DNA of 64,000 nt from positions 1 to 64,000 of the forward strand of contig SAKE01000005.1 of the NCBI GenBank assembly GCA_004017275.1, given 5' to 3'. Shown here piece by piece: positions 8,413 through 17,494 of this stretch; positions within the stretch are counted from its first letter, which is position 1, and every line of letters begins with the position of its first letter. A program made the translations under genes and the position numbers. Under the pieces are notes generated by a model. The model searched no databases. It was given only the letters and a program-made list of their open reading frames with translations, and was not told where the DNA came from. Source of the stretch: Mesorhizobium sp. (GTDB lineage Bacteria > Pseudomonadota > Alphaproteobacteria > Rhizobiales > Rhizobiaceae).

Positions 8413-9646
8413 TTGCCGCCCCGGCAGCCGGCTGGAGTACGGGGGTGTGCTTCTTGCCCGCTGCCCAGGCCTCAACCATGTCGGCCCATTCCTGGAGCAT
8501 ATGACGGCGCTGCGGCTCATATTCAGCCTTGTTATAGACACCGCGCGAAGTGCGGCTGTCTTCGTGAGCAAGGCATTTCTCGATCCAGTCGCGATTGAAT
8601 CCGATCTCGTTTAGGATTGTCGAGCCAGTCCGCCGTAGGTCGTGCACTGTAAAGGGCGCAAGCGGCATTTCTTGTCTTTTTGCGCGGTCGACAATGGCCA
8701 TTGTGACACGATTGAAGGTGGCGCGCGACATGGGTTCGTCGGCGTCATAGCGAGATGGCAGCACATATCGGGAGTTCGCTGCGCAAGTCTTGAGCGCAAT
8801 CAGGATATCGAGGGATTGGCGGGACAGGTAGACGTTATGCGGCTTTTTCCGTTTCATTCGCTCTTTGGGAATGCTCCACACAGCGTTCTCAAAATCGACC
8901 TCGTCCCAAGTCGCGTCCAGCAGCTCACCCTTCCGAACCATCGTGAGCAGGATCAGCTTTAGGCCCAGCCGTATCGTCGGCAATGTTGGCACATGTTCCA
9001 ACTCAGTCAGCACGATGCGGATTTCTGCTGGGGACAATGCTCGGTCTTTTGCCTCGAACGTGGCGATCGAAGCCGGTCCTACCTCGTCCGCTGGATTGGC
9101 AATCTTCTCGCCGTGCAGAATGGCATGGCCATAGATTTGCTTAACAATATCCCGGACGTGAATGGCTGTTGCCGGCGCGCCACGGTCCCGCACCTTTGCG
9201 CAGAGCGCCCGCAAGTCGCCAGCTGTTACTTCTGTGAGGAGCCTTTTGTCCCAGATTGGCAAGATGTCTCGATCGAAGATGGCCTTGCGCATTGAGCGCG
9301 TGCTATCCGCCATCTTGGCCTCCTTAAACCAGGCCCGGCCGGCATCGCCGAAGGTGGCCATTGCAGATAGGCGCCGCTTTTTACGCTGCTTTTCATGCGC
9401 CGGCGATTGTCCGGTTGCCACCATTTTTCGGGCCGCAATGCAGCGGTCACGCGCCTCTGCTAGCGAGATGCCACCCTCACCATAGCGGCCCAGCGTGACT
9501 GTCTCTCGCCTTCCATTCATTCGGTAGTCGTAGCGGAACGAGATCTGCCCGGCCGTGGACACGGTGGCGTACATACCGTCACGATCAGCAACTTTGTATA
9601 TTTTGTTTTTAGGTTTCAGCTTCTTAAGTGCAATGTCGGTGAGCAT
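8393..9646 (-). CDS. Tyrosine recombinase / integrase linked to guaA
   Basis: 417 residues from the ATG at 9646. The N-terminus (LTDIALKKLKPKNKIYKVAD) is the arm-type DNA-binding domain of P4-like integrases, followed by a SAM-like core-binding domain and the catalytic domain. Catalytic residues are visible: R in TMVRKGELLDATW, H335xxR338 in HDLRRTG, H361 in CLAHEDS and Y371 in GVYNKAEY. The gene lies 316 bases from the guaA stop and is transcribed away from guaA. GuaA 3' ends are a known integration site for islands in rhizobia, so this is probably an IntG-like enzyme. All catalytic residues are intact. Confidence 0.92.
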   Translation of the reverse strand: MLTDIALKKLKPKNKIYKVADRDGMYATVSTAGQISFRYDYRMNGRRETVTLGRYGEGGISLAEARDRCIAARKMVATGQSPAHEKQRKKRRLSAMATFGDAGRAWFKEAKMADSTRSMRKAIFDRDILPIWDKRLLTEVTAGDLRALCAKVRDRGAPATAIHVRDIVKQIYGHAILHGEKIANPADEVGPASIATFEAKDRALSPAEIRIVLTELEHVPTLPTIRLGLKLILLTMVRKGELLDATWDEVDFENAVWSIPKERMKRKKPHNVYLSRQSLDILIALKTCAANSRYVLPSRYDADEPMSRATFNRVTMAIVDRAKRQEMPLAPFTVHDLRRTGSTILNEIGFNRDWIEKCLAHEDSRTSRGVYNKAEYEPQRRHMLQEWADMVEAWAAGKKHTPVLQPAAGAAIILDPI

Positions 9647-9692
9647 GGCGAGGGCAATCCGAGCGCGTGGCCGCATATTCAGCGCCCGATTT

Positions 9693-9834
9693 TACCGTCA
9701 TCGATTGTACCGTCAAGGTTTGAAAATTTCTCTTGTAGTTCAATAGCTTACCTAAATTTTAGCTAGCCTTCTAGGAAATCAGGCGGTGACGGTATCGGTC
9801 TCGAGCGAGAATGATGAGGAAAGCGATACCGTCA
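9693..9834. promoter_or_regulatory. Four TACCGTCA repeats between int and guaA (probable arm sites)
   Basis: TACCGTCA occurs at 9693-9700, 9708-9715 (direct pair, 15-base period) and 9827-9834, and inverted at 9787-9794. The last two belong to an 11-base perfect inverted repeat (TGACGGTATCG / CGATACCGTCA, 9787-9797 and 9824-9834). Their number, spacing and position beside an integrase with an arm-binding domain suggest integrase or excisionase binding sites, and possibly autoregulation of int. Confidence 0.6.
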
Positions 9835-9962
9835 GGTCTACCGCCAAATGATTCCGCTTGCGGGCGATAGTCAGCGATAGGAAAAGAGATGAAAAAGATT
9901 ACATTTCAACATGTTAAGTGGCTGGCGCCGATAGCCACCAAATGCTGGCGAACGACCGAGCT

Positions 9963-10010
9963 TTATTCCCACTCAATCGTTCCAGGCGGCTTCGACGTCA
10001 CGTCGTAGAC
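9963..10010. other. Probable attachment site at the 3' end of guaA
   Basis: The last codons of guaA lie here. An integrase with arm-like repeats is directly adjacent, and guaA 3' ends are known integration sites in rhizobia. I could not find a second copy of this end in the window, so the exact core is unknown; the coordinates only mark the likely area. Confidence 0.4.
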
Positions 10011-11525
10011 GACGCGGTTGATGCCGCGGACTTCGTTGATGATGCGGGTGGCGGCTGCGCCGAGGAAGGCCATGTCGTAGTGGTAGAAATCGGCCGTCAT
10101 GCCGTCGACCGAGGTGACGGCGCGCAGTGCGCAGACGAACTCGTAGGTGCGGCCGTCGCCCATCACGCCGACCGTCTGCACCGGCAACAGCACCGCGAAG
10201 GCCTGCCAGATGGCGTCGTAGAGGCCGGCCTTGCGGATTTCGTCGAGATAGATGGCGTCGGCCTCGCGCAGGATCTCCAGTTTTTCGCGGGTGATGCCGC
10301 CGGGACAGCGGATGGCGAGACCCGGACCTGGGAAGGGGTGCCGGCCGATGAAGCTTTCGGGCAGGCCGAGCTCCTTGCCGAGCGCCCTCACCTCGTCCTT
10401 GAACAATTCGCGCAGCGGCTCGACCAGCTGCATGTTCATGCGCGCGGGCAGGCCGCCGACATTGTGGTGCGACTTGATCGTCACCGACGGGCCGCCGGTG
10501 AAGGAGACACTTTCGATCACGTCTGGATAGAGCGTGCCTTGCGCCAGGAAATCGGCACCACCGAGCTTCTTGGCTTCTTCCTCGAACACCTCGATGAACA
10601 GGCGGCCTATGGTCTTTCGCTTTTTCTCCGGGTCCGACTCGCCTTCAAGCGCACCAATGAATCGATCCGACGCGTTGACCAGAATGAGCGGCAAATTGTA
10701 ATGCTCGCGGAACATCGCCACCACGCCGGCCGCCTCGTCCTTGCGCATCAGCCCGTGGTCGACGAGGATGCAGGTGAGCTGGTCGCCGACCGCTTCGTGG
10801 ATCAGAAGTGCTGCGACGGAGGAGTCGACGCCGCCCGACAGCGCGCAGATGACCTTACCCTTGCCGACCTGCTTGCGGATCGTCTCGACCGCGTGCTCAC
10901 GGTAGGCGCGCATGGTCCAGTCGCCCTCGATGCCGGCGATGTTGTGGACGAAATTCCTGAGCAGCCGGGCGCCATCGGGCGTATGCACCACTTCGGGATG
11001 GAACATGATGCCGTACATCTTGCGCTCGATGTTGCCGAAGATGGCGAAGGGCGAGCCTTCCGACTTGCCGAACACCTCGAAGCCTTTGGGCAAGGAGATG
11101 ACGCGGTCGCCATGGCTCATCCACACCTGGTGGCGTTGGCCGGGCGCCCACAGGCCCTCGAACAGCGGGCTGTCCTTTTCGATCTCCACGAAGGCGCGGC
11201 CGAACTCGCGATGGTCGGAGCTTTCGGCAACGCCGCCCATCTGCACGCACATGGCCATCTGGCCATAGCAGATGCCAAGCACCGGCACGCCGGCGTCAAA
11301 GACGATCTGCGGCGCGCGCGGGCTGCCGATATCGCCGGTCGATGCGGGACCGCCGGAGAGGATCACGGCTTTCGGATTGATGCGCTTGAACGCCGCTTCG
11401 GCCGACTGGAACGGCACGATCTCGGAAAACACGCCGGCCTCGCGGATGCGGCGGGCGATGAGCTGAGTGAACTGGCTGCCGAAATCGACAATCAGGACGG
11501 TGTCGGGATGATTGGCTGTTTTCAT
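9963..11525 (-). CDS. guaA: GMP synthase (glutamine-hydrolysing)
   Basis: 520 residues, full length. GuaA converts XMP to GMP with glutamine and ATP. The N-terminal class I amidotransferase domain has the catalytic Cys87 in LGICYGQ and the His/Glu pair in FHPEVVH. The ATP pyrophosphatase P-loop SGGVDSS is at about 230-236, and the dimerisation domain ends in the conserved PPGTIEWE. The C-terminus is normal although a mobile-element integrase sits beside it, as expected when an element rebuilds the gene end on integration. Confidence 0.97.
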   Translation of the reverse strand: MKTANHPDTVLIVDFGSQFTQLIARRIREAGVFSEIVPFQSAEAAFKRINPKAVILSGGPASTGDIGSPRAPQIVFDAGVPVLGICYGQMAMCVQMGGVAESSDHREFGRAFVEIEKDSPLFEGLWAPGQRHQVWMSHGDRVISLPKGFEVFGKSEGSPFAIFGNIERKMYGIMFHPEVVHTPDGARLLRNFVHNIAGIEGDWTMRAYREHAVETIRKQVGKGKVICALSGGVDSSVAALLIHEAVGDQLTCILVDHGLMRKDEAAGVVAMFREHYNLPLILVNASDRFIGALEGESDPEKKRKTIGRLFIEVFEEEAKKLGGADFLAQGTLYPDVIESVSFTGGPSVTIKSHHNVGGLPARMNMQLVEPLRELFKDEVRALGKELGLPESFIGRHPFPGPGLAIRCPGGITREKLEILREADAIYLDEIRKAGLYDAIWQAFAVLLPVQTVGVMGDGRTYEFVCALRAVTSVDGMTADFYHYDMAFLGAAATRIINEVRGINRVVYDVTSKPPGTIEWE

Positions 11526-11573
11526 GGCGAGCGTTTAGAGAAAGAAATGAGTCGACGCAATGGGTTGCGACTT

Positions 11574-12242
11574 TCAGAGCGGTCTGGCGTCTTCATGCGG
11601 CGAATCTTTCAGAAGTGCACCCGAGCCGATCGCCTGCTCGAGGCGCATGACGGCATCCGCCAGCTTCTCGTCGATGACGTGCAGATATTCGGTCCAGTCG
11701 CCGACGTGCCTGAGATCGGCAGCACCGTCGGAAATGCCGCGCAGCCCGACCAGGGGGATGTCGAACAGCTGACAGGCGCGCAGGCAGGCGAAGGTCTCCA
11801 TGTCGACCATGTCGGCGGCGATCCCGTCATAGGCCGCACCGGTGATGATCGCGCCACCGGTCGATAGGGTCGCCTGCTTGATGTCCGGTATCTTGAAGGG
11901 CAACGGCACAGTCACCGGCAGATCGAGGAAGGGTGTCGCTCCTTTCTCGAAGCCGAGCGGCGAAGCGTCGATGTCGCGGTAGCTGACCGAAATGGCCTGG
12001 TAGATTTCCGTCTGCTCCAGTGTCCGGCTGCCGGCAGAGCCGAGCGAGACGATGAGGTCGGGCAGAGCCGTCTGCGACTTCAGCCACGAGAGTTCGGCGC
12101 CCAGCCGGACGCCGGCCTCGACCGGACCGACGCCTGTCATCAATGGCGTGAACAGTTGCTTGAGGTGCGGGCCATATTCTGCCTGCGCCGCCATGACGAA
12201 GAGGACGTCCTTGCCGGACAGGCGGCAAACTTTATCGGCCAT
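11574..12242 (-). CDS. mtnN: 5'-methylthioadenosine/S-adenosylhomocysteine nucleosidase
   Basis: 222 residues of the nucleoside phosphorylase-like fold. The enzyme cleaves the glycosidic bond of MTA and SAH, clearing products of methylation and polyamine synthesis. Visible motifs: VMAAQAEY near the N-terminus, MTGVGPVEAG, VSLGSAGS, ADMVDMETFA (ribose-binding Met-Glu) and GISDGAAD with the catalytic Asp. It lies behind guaA on the same strand, with a 48-base gap. Family assignment is good, though other nucleosidases of this fold cannot be fully excluded. Confidence 0.85.
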   Translation of the reverse strand: MADKVCRLSGKDVLFVMAAQAEYGPHLKQLFTPLMTGVGPVEAGVRLGAELSWLKSQTALPDLIVSLGSAGSRTLEQTEIYQAISVSYRDIDASPLGFEKGATPFLDLPVTVPLPFKIPDIKQATLSTGGAIITGAAYDGIAADMVDMETFACLRACQLFDIPLVGLRGISDGAADLRHVGDWTEYLHVIDEKLADAVMRLEQAIGSGALLKDSPHEDARPL

Positions 12243-12312
12243 GACGATCTGCTCCCGCTTGCGCTACGCTGTTGCTACCGGCCCATCCGGGGACCCGCTG
12301 CCTGCGGCAGCT

Positions 12313-12373
12313 CCCCGGTTCGAGCCCTTTGAAAGGTCCACCGGACCTTTCAATTCGCCTACGGTGAACCGGG
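12313..12373. repeat. Nested hairpin in the gap between two minus-strand genes
   Basis: An 11-base perfect stem TTGAAAGGTCC / GGACCTTTCAA (12329-12339, 12343-12353, 3-base loop) lies inside an outer 8-base stem CCCGGTTC / GAACCGGG (12314-12321, 12366-12373). It sits between the thioesterase and mtnN genes; it could be a terminator or a mobile palindromic repeat. Confidence 0.55.
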
Positions 12374-12376
12374 CTC

Positions 12377-12835
12377 TCACCCCTCTATCCCATCACGGCC
12401 GACCACCGTCATCATGGTTCCGGTCATGGTGGCGATCAGCTTGGCCTCGCCGTCAGCGGCGAAGGCGTAGGCCTGGCCGTCGGCGACGATGATGGTGCGG
12501 CCGGGCTTGGTCACCGAGCCGCGGAACAGGAAGCGCTCGCCCCTGCCCGGCGCCAGCAGATTGACCTTGAACTCGATGGTCAGCACGCCGGAGTTTTCCG
12601 GCATCAGCGAGAAAGCGGCATAGCCGCAGGCCGAGTCCAGTGCGGTCGAAATGACGCCGGCATGCAGGAAGCCGTGCTGCTGGGTGAGTGCTGCCGAATA
12701 GGGCATCTCGATCTCGATGATGCCGGGCGTCACCAGCGTCAGTTCGGCGCCGATGGTCGCCATCGCCTTCTGGCGCGCGAAGGAGGTCCTGACGCGATCT
12801 TCATAGTCCGGGGCGGGTACGATCTTTGCTGCCAT
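12377..12835 (-). CDS. PaaI-family hotdog thioesterase
   Basis: 152 residues of the hotdog fold. The family hydrolyses acyl-CoA thioesters. The motif LTQQHGFLHAGVISTALDSACGYAA is the PaaI/YdiI signature, with the HGG-like stretch (here HGFLHAG) and a downstream Asp. Later strands (VNLLAPGRGERFLFRGSV) fit the fold. It lies on the minus strand between the RsmB-like methyltransferase and mtnN. The natural substrate cannot be read from the sequence. Confidence 0.82.
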   Translation of the reverse strand: MAAKIVPAPDYEDRVRTSFARQKAMATIGAELTLVTPGIIEIEMPYSAALTQQHGFLHAGVISTALDSACGYAAFSLMPENSGVLTIEFKVNLLAPGRGERFLFRGSVTKPGRTIIVADGQAYAFAADGEAKLIATMTGTMMTVVGRDGIEG

Positions 12836-12976
12836 GGCCGCTGCCTTCCTTTATGCGGATAAGCTTATTGCAGAGGCATAGGCGGCAGGCAAATGCTTTT
12901 GCTGCACTGCAGCAATCGACCTCCCCTGCTGGCTGGCGGCACACATCCGTCAGGAATTGGCGATGTCCAATCGGAT

Positions 12977-14266
12977 TCAGGCCGACCTGCGCAACGCACA
13001 GAAATAAAAACCATCCGTGCCGCTCAGTGCCGGCGACAGCGAGATGTCCCCTTTGGCACCGATGCGTGCGGCTGCTGCATGGCCGGGAAAACGGCTGTCC
13101 CAGAGCTGGCGGTGGTCGACCGGCACGAACCCACTGTTACGCTGCCGGAACGCCGCGATCTGCTCGCCATTCTCCTCATCGAAGACCGAGCAGGTGATGT
13201 AGACCAGCAGGCCGCCGGGTTTGACGTAGGTTTTGACCGCATCGAGGATCGCGGCCTGCTCACCCTTGCGGGCATCGAGCTGCCTTTGCGTCAGCCGCCA
13301 TTTGGCATCGGGACGGCGCCGCCAGGTGCCGCTGCCGGTGCAAGGCGCATCGACCAGCACGATGTCCATGTGGTTGCCGAGCGGAGCGAGTTCGGCCGGC
13401 TTGGTGACGACCTGGACATTGCGGTTTTCAGAGCGGCGGATGCGGTCGAAGATCGGCGCCAGCCGGGCCTTTTCGGCATCGTGGGCAAAGATCTGGCCTC
13501 GGTTGTCCATCGAAGCCGACAGCGCCAGCGTCTTGCCGCCGGCGCCGGCGCAGAAATCCAGCACCTGCATGCCGGCTTCGGCGCCGGCAAGGGCGGCCGC
13601 CACCTGCGAGCCCTCGTCCTGGACCTCGAACCAGCCTTTCTGGAAGGCGGGCTCTGCTTGGACGTTCGGGTGCCGGCCGTCGCCGTCGATCGGCGGGATT
13701 CGGATGCCGTGCGGAGCGATGGCAGCGGGTTTCGCGCCGGTTCCCGTCAGTTCGGCCAGCACCTTGTCGCGGTTGGCCTGCAAGGTGTTGACCCGGAGGT
13801 CGAGCGGCGGGCGCGTCGCCAGCGCCGCGCCCTCGTCGACCCAGTTGGCACCAAAGGCCTGTTCGAAAGACGGTTCGCACCAATCCGGTATGTCGGCCCG
13901 AATCGCGGCCGGCGCATCGGCAAGCCGGCGCCCGGCAATTGCCTGAAGCTCGGGTGCTGTCAGCAGCGGCGGTGCGAACTTGTCACCATCGAGTGCGTCG
14001 TTGAGCGATTGTGCCGTCTGGCCCCATTCGAGCAGCAGCGCGCCGAAACCGATAGCGCGCGGCGTCTCCTCGCCCAGCAGCCAGCCGGCAGACCGCTTGT
14101 GGCGCAACGCGTCATAGACGATGTTGCCAATGGCCCCGCGGTCGCCGCCGCCGGCGAAGCGGTGCGACAGGCCCCAATCCTTCAGCGCGTCCGCCACCGG
14201 CCGGTGGCGCCGGCCGATGTCTTCCAGCACTTCGATGGCCGCAGCCAGCCGTCCGCCCAGTCGCAT
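12977..14266 (-). CDS. RsmB/NOP-family RNA (cytosine-5) methyltransferase
   Basis: 429 residues. The N-terminal part resembles the NusB-like domain of RsmB-type enzymes. The C-terminal SAM-dependent domain shows LDFCAGAGGKTLAL (SAM motif I), DAPCTGSGTWRRRPD (catalytic motif IV with Cys) and TCSVFDEENGEQ (motif VI with the second Cys). These are the hallmarks of m5C RNA methyltransferases. The rRNA or tRNA target is not clear; rhizobia have more than one paralogue. Confidence 0.9.
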   Translation of the reverse strand: MRLGGRLAAAIEVLEDIGRRHRPVADALKDWGLSHRFAGGGDRGAIGNIVYDALRHKRSAGWLLGEETPRAIGFGALLLEWGQTAQSLNDALDGDKFAPPLLTAPELQAIAGRRLADAPAAIRADIPDWCEPSFEQAFGANWVDEGAALATRPPLDLRVNTLQANRDKVLAELTGTGAKPAAIAPHGIRIPPIDGDGRHPNVQAEPAFQKGWFEVQDEGSQVAAALAGAEAGMQVLDFCAGAGGKTLALSASMDNRGQIFAHDAEKARLAPIFDRIRRSENRNVQVVTKPAELAPLGNHMDIVLVDAPCTGSGTWRRRPDAKWRLTQRQLDARKGEQAAILDAVKTYVKPGGLLVYITCSVFDEENGEQIAAFRQRNSGFVPVDHRQLWDSRFPGHAAAARIGAKGDISLSPALSGTDGFYFCALRRSA

Positions 14267-14448
14267 GGTCTTGTTCCGTCACGCAGAAAATTATTCCGGC
14301 CCTGCTCTAGAGCGCGCAACCGGCGCGCACAAGCAGGCCGGCCGGCACAACCGCTCTGCTTTCCAACTTTTCTGGTTGCGAATACTGTTTCGGTTGTGAT
14401 TCGCGGCGCGGAAAACGCGGACTAGCGGATCGACACGAGGAGAGGGCA

Positions 14449-15126
14449 ATGAAGACTTATCTGGCGGAAGTTCTAGGCACATTTCTATTGGTGTTCATCG
14501 GCACGGCGTCGGTGGTGACGGGGGGCTTCGGCGGTGCGCTGCCGCTCGGCCAGGAAGGCATCGGTTTGGCGTTCGGCATCGGCCTCATCGCGGCGGCCTA
14601 TGCGATCGGCCCGATTTCGGGCGCACATCTCAACCCGGCGGTGACGCTCGGTGTCTTTCTCGCCGGCCGGCTGCCGGCCAAGGACGTCATCCCCTACTGG
14701 ATCGCGCAGATCATCGGCGCCATCCTCGCCTCGCTGGCATTGTGGATCATCGTCTCCGGCCAGACCGGCGGGCACACCGGTGGCTTCGGCGCCAATGGCT
14801 GGGACGTGGCGAAATGGGGGGTCAGCTCGGCATTCCTGTGGGAAGTGATCGGCACCTTCACCTTCGTCACCGTGATCCTCGGCGTTACGGCTGAAAAGCA
14901 CTCGACGGCGTTCGCCGGGCTGGTCATCGGCCTGACGCTGGCCGGACTGCACTTCGCCATCATCCCGGTGACCGGCACCTCGCTCAATCCGGCCCGCTCG
15001 ATCGGCCCGGCGCTGTTTTCGGGAAGTGCGGCGATCGGCCAGCTCTGGCTGTTCATCGTTGCACCGTTGATCGGCGGCGCCATTGCCGGCATCGTCGCCA
15101 AGGCGCGCATCTTCGAGAAGGACTGA
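14449..15126 (+). CDS. Aquaporin (MIP family)
   Basis: 225 residues, mostly hydrophobic, with six membrane helices. Both NPA boxes are present: SGAHLNPAVT after the second helix and TSLNPARSIG after the fifth. The selectivity-filter region (LHFAIIPVTGTSLNPAR) resembles AqpZ-type water channels more than glycerol facilitators. A good AGGAG ribosome-binding site precedes the ATG. It stands alone, with a palindrome downstream that may end transcription. Confidence 0.9.
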   Translation: MKTYLAEVLGTFLLVFIGTASVVTGGFGGALPLGQEGIGLAFGIGLIAAAYAIGPISGAHLNPAVTLGVFLAGRLPAKDVIPYWIAQIIGAILASLALWIIVSGQTGGHTGGFGANGWDVAKWGVSSAFLWEVIGTFTFVTVILGVTAEKHSTAFAGLVIGLTLAGLHFAIIPVTGTSLNPARSIGPALFSGSAAIGQLWLFIVAPLIGGAIAGIVAKARIFEKD

Positions 15127-15151
15127 GTTTTGGAAGGCTGAATATGAAAAA

Positions 15152-15173
15152 GGCGCGGGCCATGGCCCGCGCC
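15152..15173 (+). terminator. Palindrome after the aquaporin gene
   Basis: A perfect 22-base palindrome (GGCGCGGGCC and its complement) 25 bases after the stop, preceded by five A but not followed by a T-run. The A/T signal therefore favours termination of a minus-strand transcript; it may act in both directions. Confidence 0.5.
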
Positions 15174-15304
15174 TGAAGGCGGCGTGTACCGGGAAGTGAA
15201 CTTCGAAGCATAGCGAGATTGACTGGAACCGCATGTCCGTCAATCTCGGGAACCGTGCTAGAGATTGCTGCCGATTGACTAGCGCCTGCTGTTTCGAGGT
15301 TCCA

Positions 15305-16228
15305 TTGACACAACGGCTATCGGATTTCGACATTGGCTTGCTGCTGACCCTCGACGCGCTGTTGAAGCACCACAACGTCACCCATGCAGCATCGAGATTG
15401 AGCATTACCCAATCGGCCTTGTCGGCCCGCCTGACGCGGCTGCGTCAATTGCTGAACGACCCACTCTTCACAACGGCGGCGTCCGGGCGGGGAATGACCC
15501 CGACGCCTCACGCCCTGGCACTTCAGCCCGAACTCACGCGGCTGCTCGAACGGTTGAGCGATTTCGTGAATGCTGCTCAGCTGTTCGACCCTGCGACAAG
15601 CAAACGCGTCTATCGCATTGCCGCGACGGACAATCCGGCGGCGATCCTGGCTCCGGACCTCATTCCGCGGTTCAAATCCCAAGCTCCCAACGCAAAGGTC
15701 GCCTTCACGGTGCCCAACAAGCCGAGGATCGTCGAGCATCTGGAGCAAGGCGACGTCGATCTCTTCATCGGAGCCGCGGAAGACGGTTCGATTGGTCTGA
15801 TCGGGCAGAAACTGTTTGAAGAGGAATTCGTCACCGCCCAGCGGCACGGCCATCCACGCGGCAAGGGGCCAATCACCCTGGACGAATTCTGTGCCCTCGA
15901 CCATCTGCTTATTTCGACGAGCGGCGGGCATTTTGCTGGAATGATCGACGACGCGCTTGCCGAAATTAGCCGCGAGCGCAACGTGACGGTCTCCATCCAG
16001 AGCTACGCCCTGGCCCCGCTCGTTCTGGCGAACAGCGATCTGATCTGCACCCTGCCCCGGCGTTTCCTGAAGCGCTTCGCTCAGGTCCTCGACCTATTCG
16101 AAGCCCCCTTGGAGCTCTCGCCGTTCGCCATGAACCTGTTCTGGCACCCGCGGATGCGCAGTGAGCCCGCCCACATATGGCTGCGCAAACTGGTGATACA
16201 TAGCGCTCGCAGCAGTCACCAAGGGTAG
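15305..16228 (+). CDS. LysR-family transcriptional regulator
   Basis: 307 residues from the TTG at 15305; an ATG at 15233 would add 24 residues (RARDCCRLTSACCFEVP) that do not look like a LysR N-terminus. The winged helix-turn-helix is seen in LLLTLDALLKHHNVTHAASR and SITQSALSARLTRLR. A periplasmic-binding-like effector domain follows (KRVYRIAATDN ... GDVDLFIGAAED). LysR proteins bind DNA as tetramers and respond to a small metabolite. No divergent partner gene is nearby, and its targets are unknown. Confidence 0.88.
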   Translation: MTQRLSDFDIGLLLTLDALLKHHNVTHAASRLSITQSALSARLTRLRQLLNDPLFTTAASGRGMTPTPHALALQPELTRLLERLSDFVNAAQLFDPATSKRVYRIAATDNPAAILAPDLIPRFKSQAPNAKVAFTVPNKPRIVEHLEQGDVDLFIGAAEDGSIGLIGQKLFEEEFVTAQRHGHPRGKGPITLDEFCALDHLLISTSGGHFAGMIDDALAEISRERNVTVSIQSYALAPLVLANSDLICTLPRRFLKRFAQVLDLFEAPLELSPFAMNLFWHPRMRSEPAHIWLRKLVIHSARSSHQG

Positions 16229-16275
16229 TGGCCGGACGCCACGCAACTGTTCCGGCCACCACACGCGCCGTGCAA

Positions 16276-16530
16276 TCAGAACTTCTGAAGCAGGTAGTCG
16301 CCGACCTTGTCGGCAGCCGGATCGAACAGCGTATCGAGCCGCGAGTTCAGCACGTAGACATCGTCGCCCAAAATCGCCGCGGCCGTCGGCATCGACATGA
16401 TGCTGCGCTTCTGCCGGACGATCGTTGCCGATGCCCACCCGTCGGTAGAAACCAGTTCGACGGTGCGATCGACGGGCTCGATGCCACCAATGCGCAAGAT
16501 CGATTGGCACGTTGGCGGACATGCCGGCAT
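16276..16530 (-). pseudogene. C-terminal fragment of an unrecognised protein
   Basis: The open frame encodes about 65 plausible residues (VELVSTDGWASATIVR ... VYVLNSRLDTLFDP ... DYLLQKF) that read like the last strands of a beta-propeller or similar secreted protein. There is no sensible N-terminus: the upstream DNA runs directly into the glutathione S-transferase start on the opposite strand. I take it as a truncated gene end; the family is not identified. Confidence 0.45.
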
Positions 16531-16589
16531 GTTTCAGGCGCTTCAACATCAGCAGACGCCAATCGGGCGGACTGGGTGGTTGTTCAACA

Positions 16590-17285
16590 ATGGACAGAAA
16601 AATGCTCAATCTGTATTTTCACGCCACGCCGAATTCAATGAAGGTGGCGGTGCTGCTGCAAGAACTGGAATTGCCTTTCGACGTCTCGCCGGTAGATATC
16701 TTCAAGGGCGAACAGCACACGCCGGAATTCAGGGAGATCAATCCAAACGGCAAGGTTCCGGCGATGGTAGACGGGGATGTGACGATATTCGACTCCCATG
16801 CCATCCTGCTTTACCTCGCCGAGAAGCACGGAAAATTCATTCCCGGCGAGCTGAAGACCAAGGCTTTGATGCTGTCATGGCTTCAGTTCGTGGCGACGGG
16901 CCTATCGCCGTTTTCCGGCCAGGCGATCCACTTTCTTCACTACGCGCCGGAAGATATCGCCTATGCGAAAAATCGTTACGTGAAGGAGCTCGAGCGCCAC
17001 TACGTCGTTCTGAACCGTCGGCTTGGGGAGGCACGATATCTGGCGGGCGACGAGTACACGATCGCGGACATGGCGCTTTGGGGTTGGGCCGCCTCCGCCG
17101 GATATGCATTCGGCGAGAAAGGCCTTGGCGACTATCCCAATGTCATGCGCTTCATGGACGAATTGACCAAGCGCCCTGCGGTCCAGTGAGCCCTGGACAT
17201 GAAGGCAAAGCATACCTTCAAGGCTGAGCTTGATGCTGAATCACGTCGCGCCATGTTCCCGCAAAACGAGATAAATGCAGTGTGA
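16590..17285 (+). pseudogene. Glutathione S-transferase with an internal TGA codon
   Basis: The frame from ATG 16590 encodes a GST: the N-terminal thioredoxin fold has LNLYFHATPNSMKVAVLL, NPNGKVPAM and IFDSHAILLYLAE (glutathione site), and a helical domain has AGDEYTIADMALWGW. The frame stops at TGA 17187-17189 after KRPAVQ. The same frame continues for 31 codons that fit the usual GST tail (ALDMKAKHTFKAELDAES, then RRAMFPQNE) to a stop at 17285. A single C-to-T change of a CGA Arg codon would explain it. Truncated by about 32 residues, it might still fold. Confidence 0.75.
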
Positions 17286-17494
17286 CCCGTGAGGGCTCAG
17301 GTGCATGGGCCGGAATTCCGTTTTCCTACCCCTTGAGTTGGGACATGGGCTATAACAATATTCCGTCTGCGACGTTCTGGCCTTGTACGGTCGCCACCGC
17401 GATGAAGTGATCCGCTTGCTTCGGGTCTACGCTTACGGTGCTGCCATTCACGATTCGAGTAAATTCACATCCAATCCAATTACAGAGTTGCCAC

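Noticed and set aside
9918..11867. 649-residue open frame on the plus strand opposite guaA
   Set aside because: It lies antisense to guaA and mtnN, shows only Asp/His/Arg-rich composition caused by reverse-reading high-GC codons, and has no domain.
12893..14425. 510-residue open frame on the plus strand opposite the RsmB-like gene
   Set aside because: Antisense shadow; the methyltransferase motifs on the minus strand are unambiguous.
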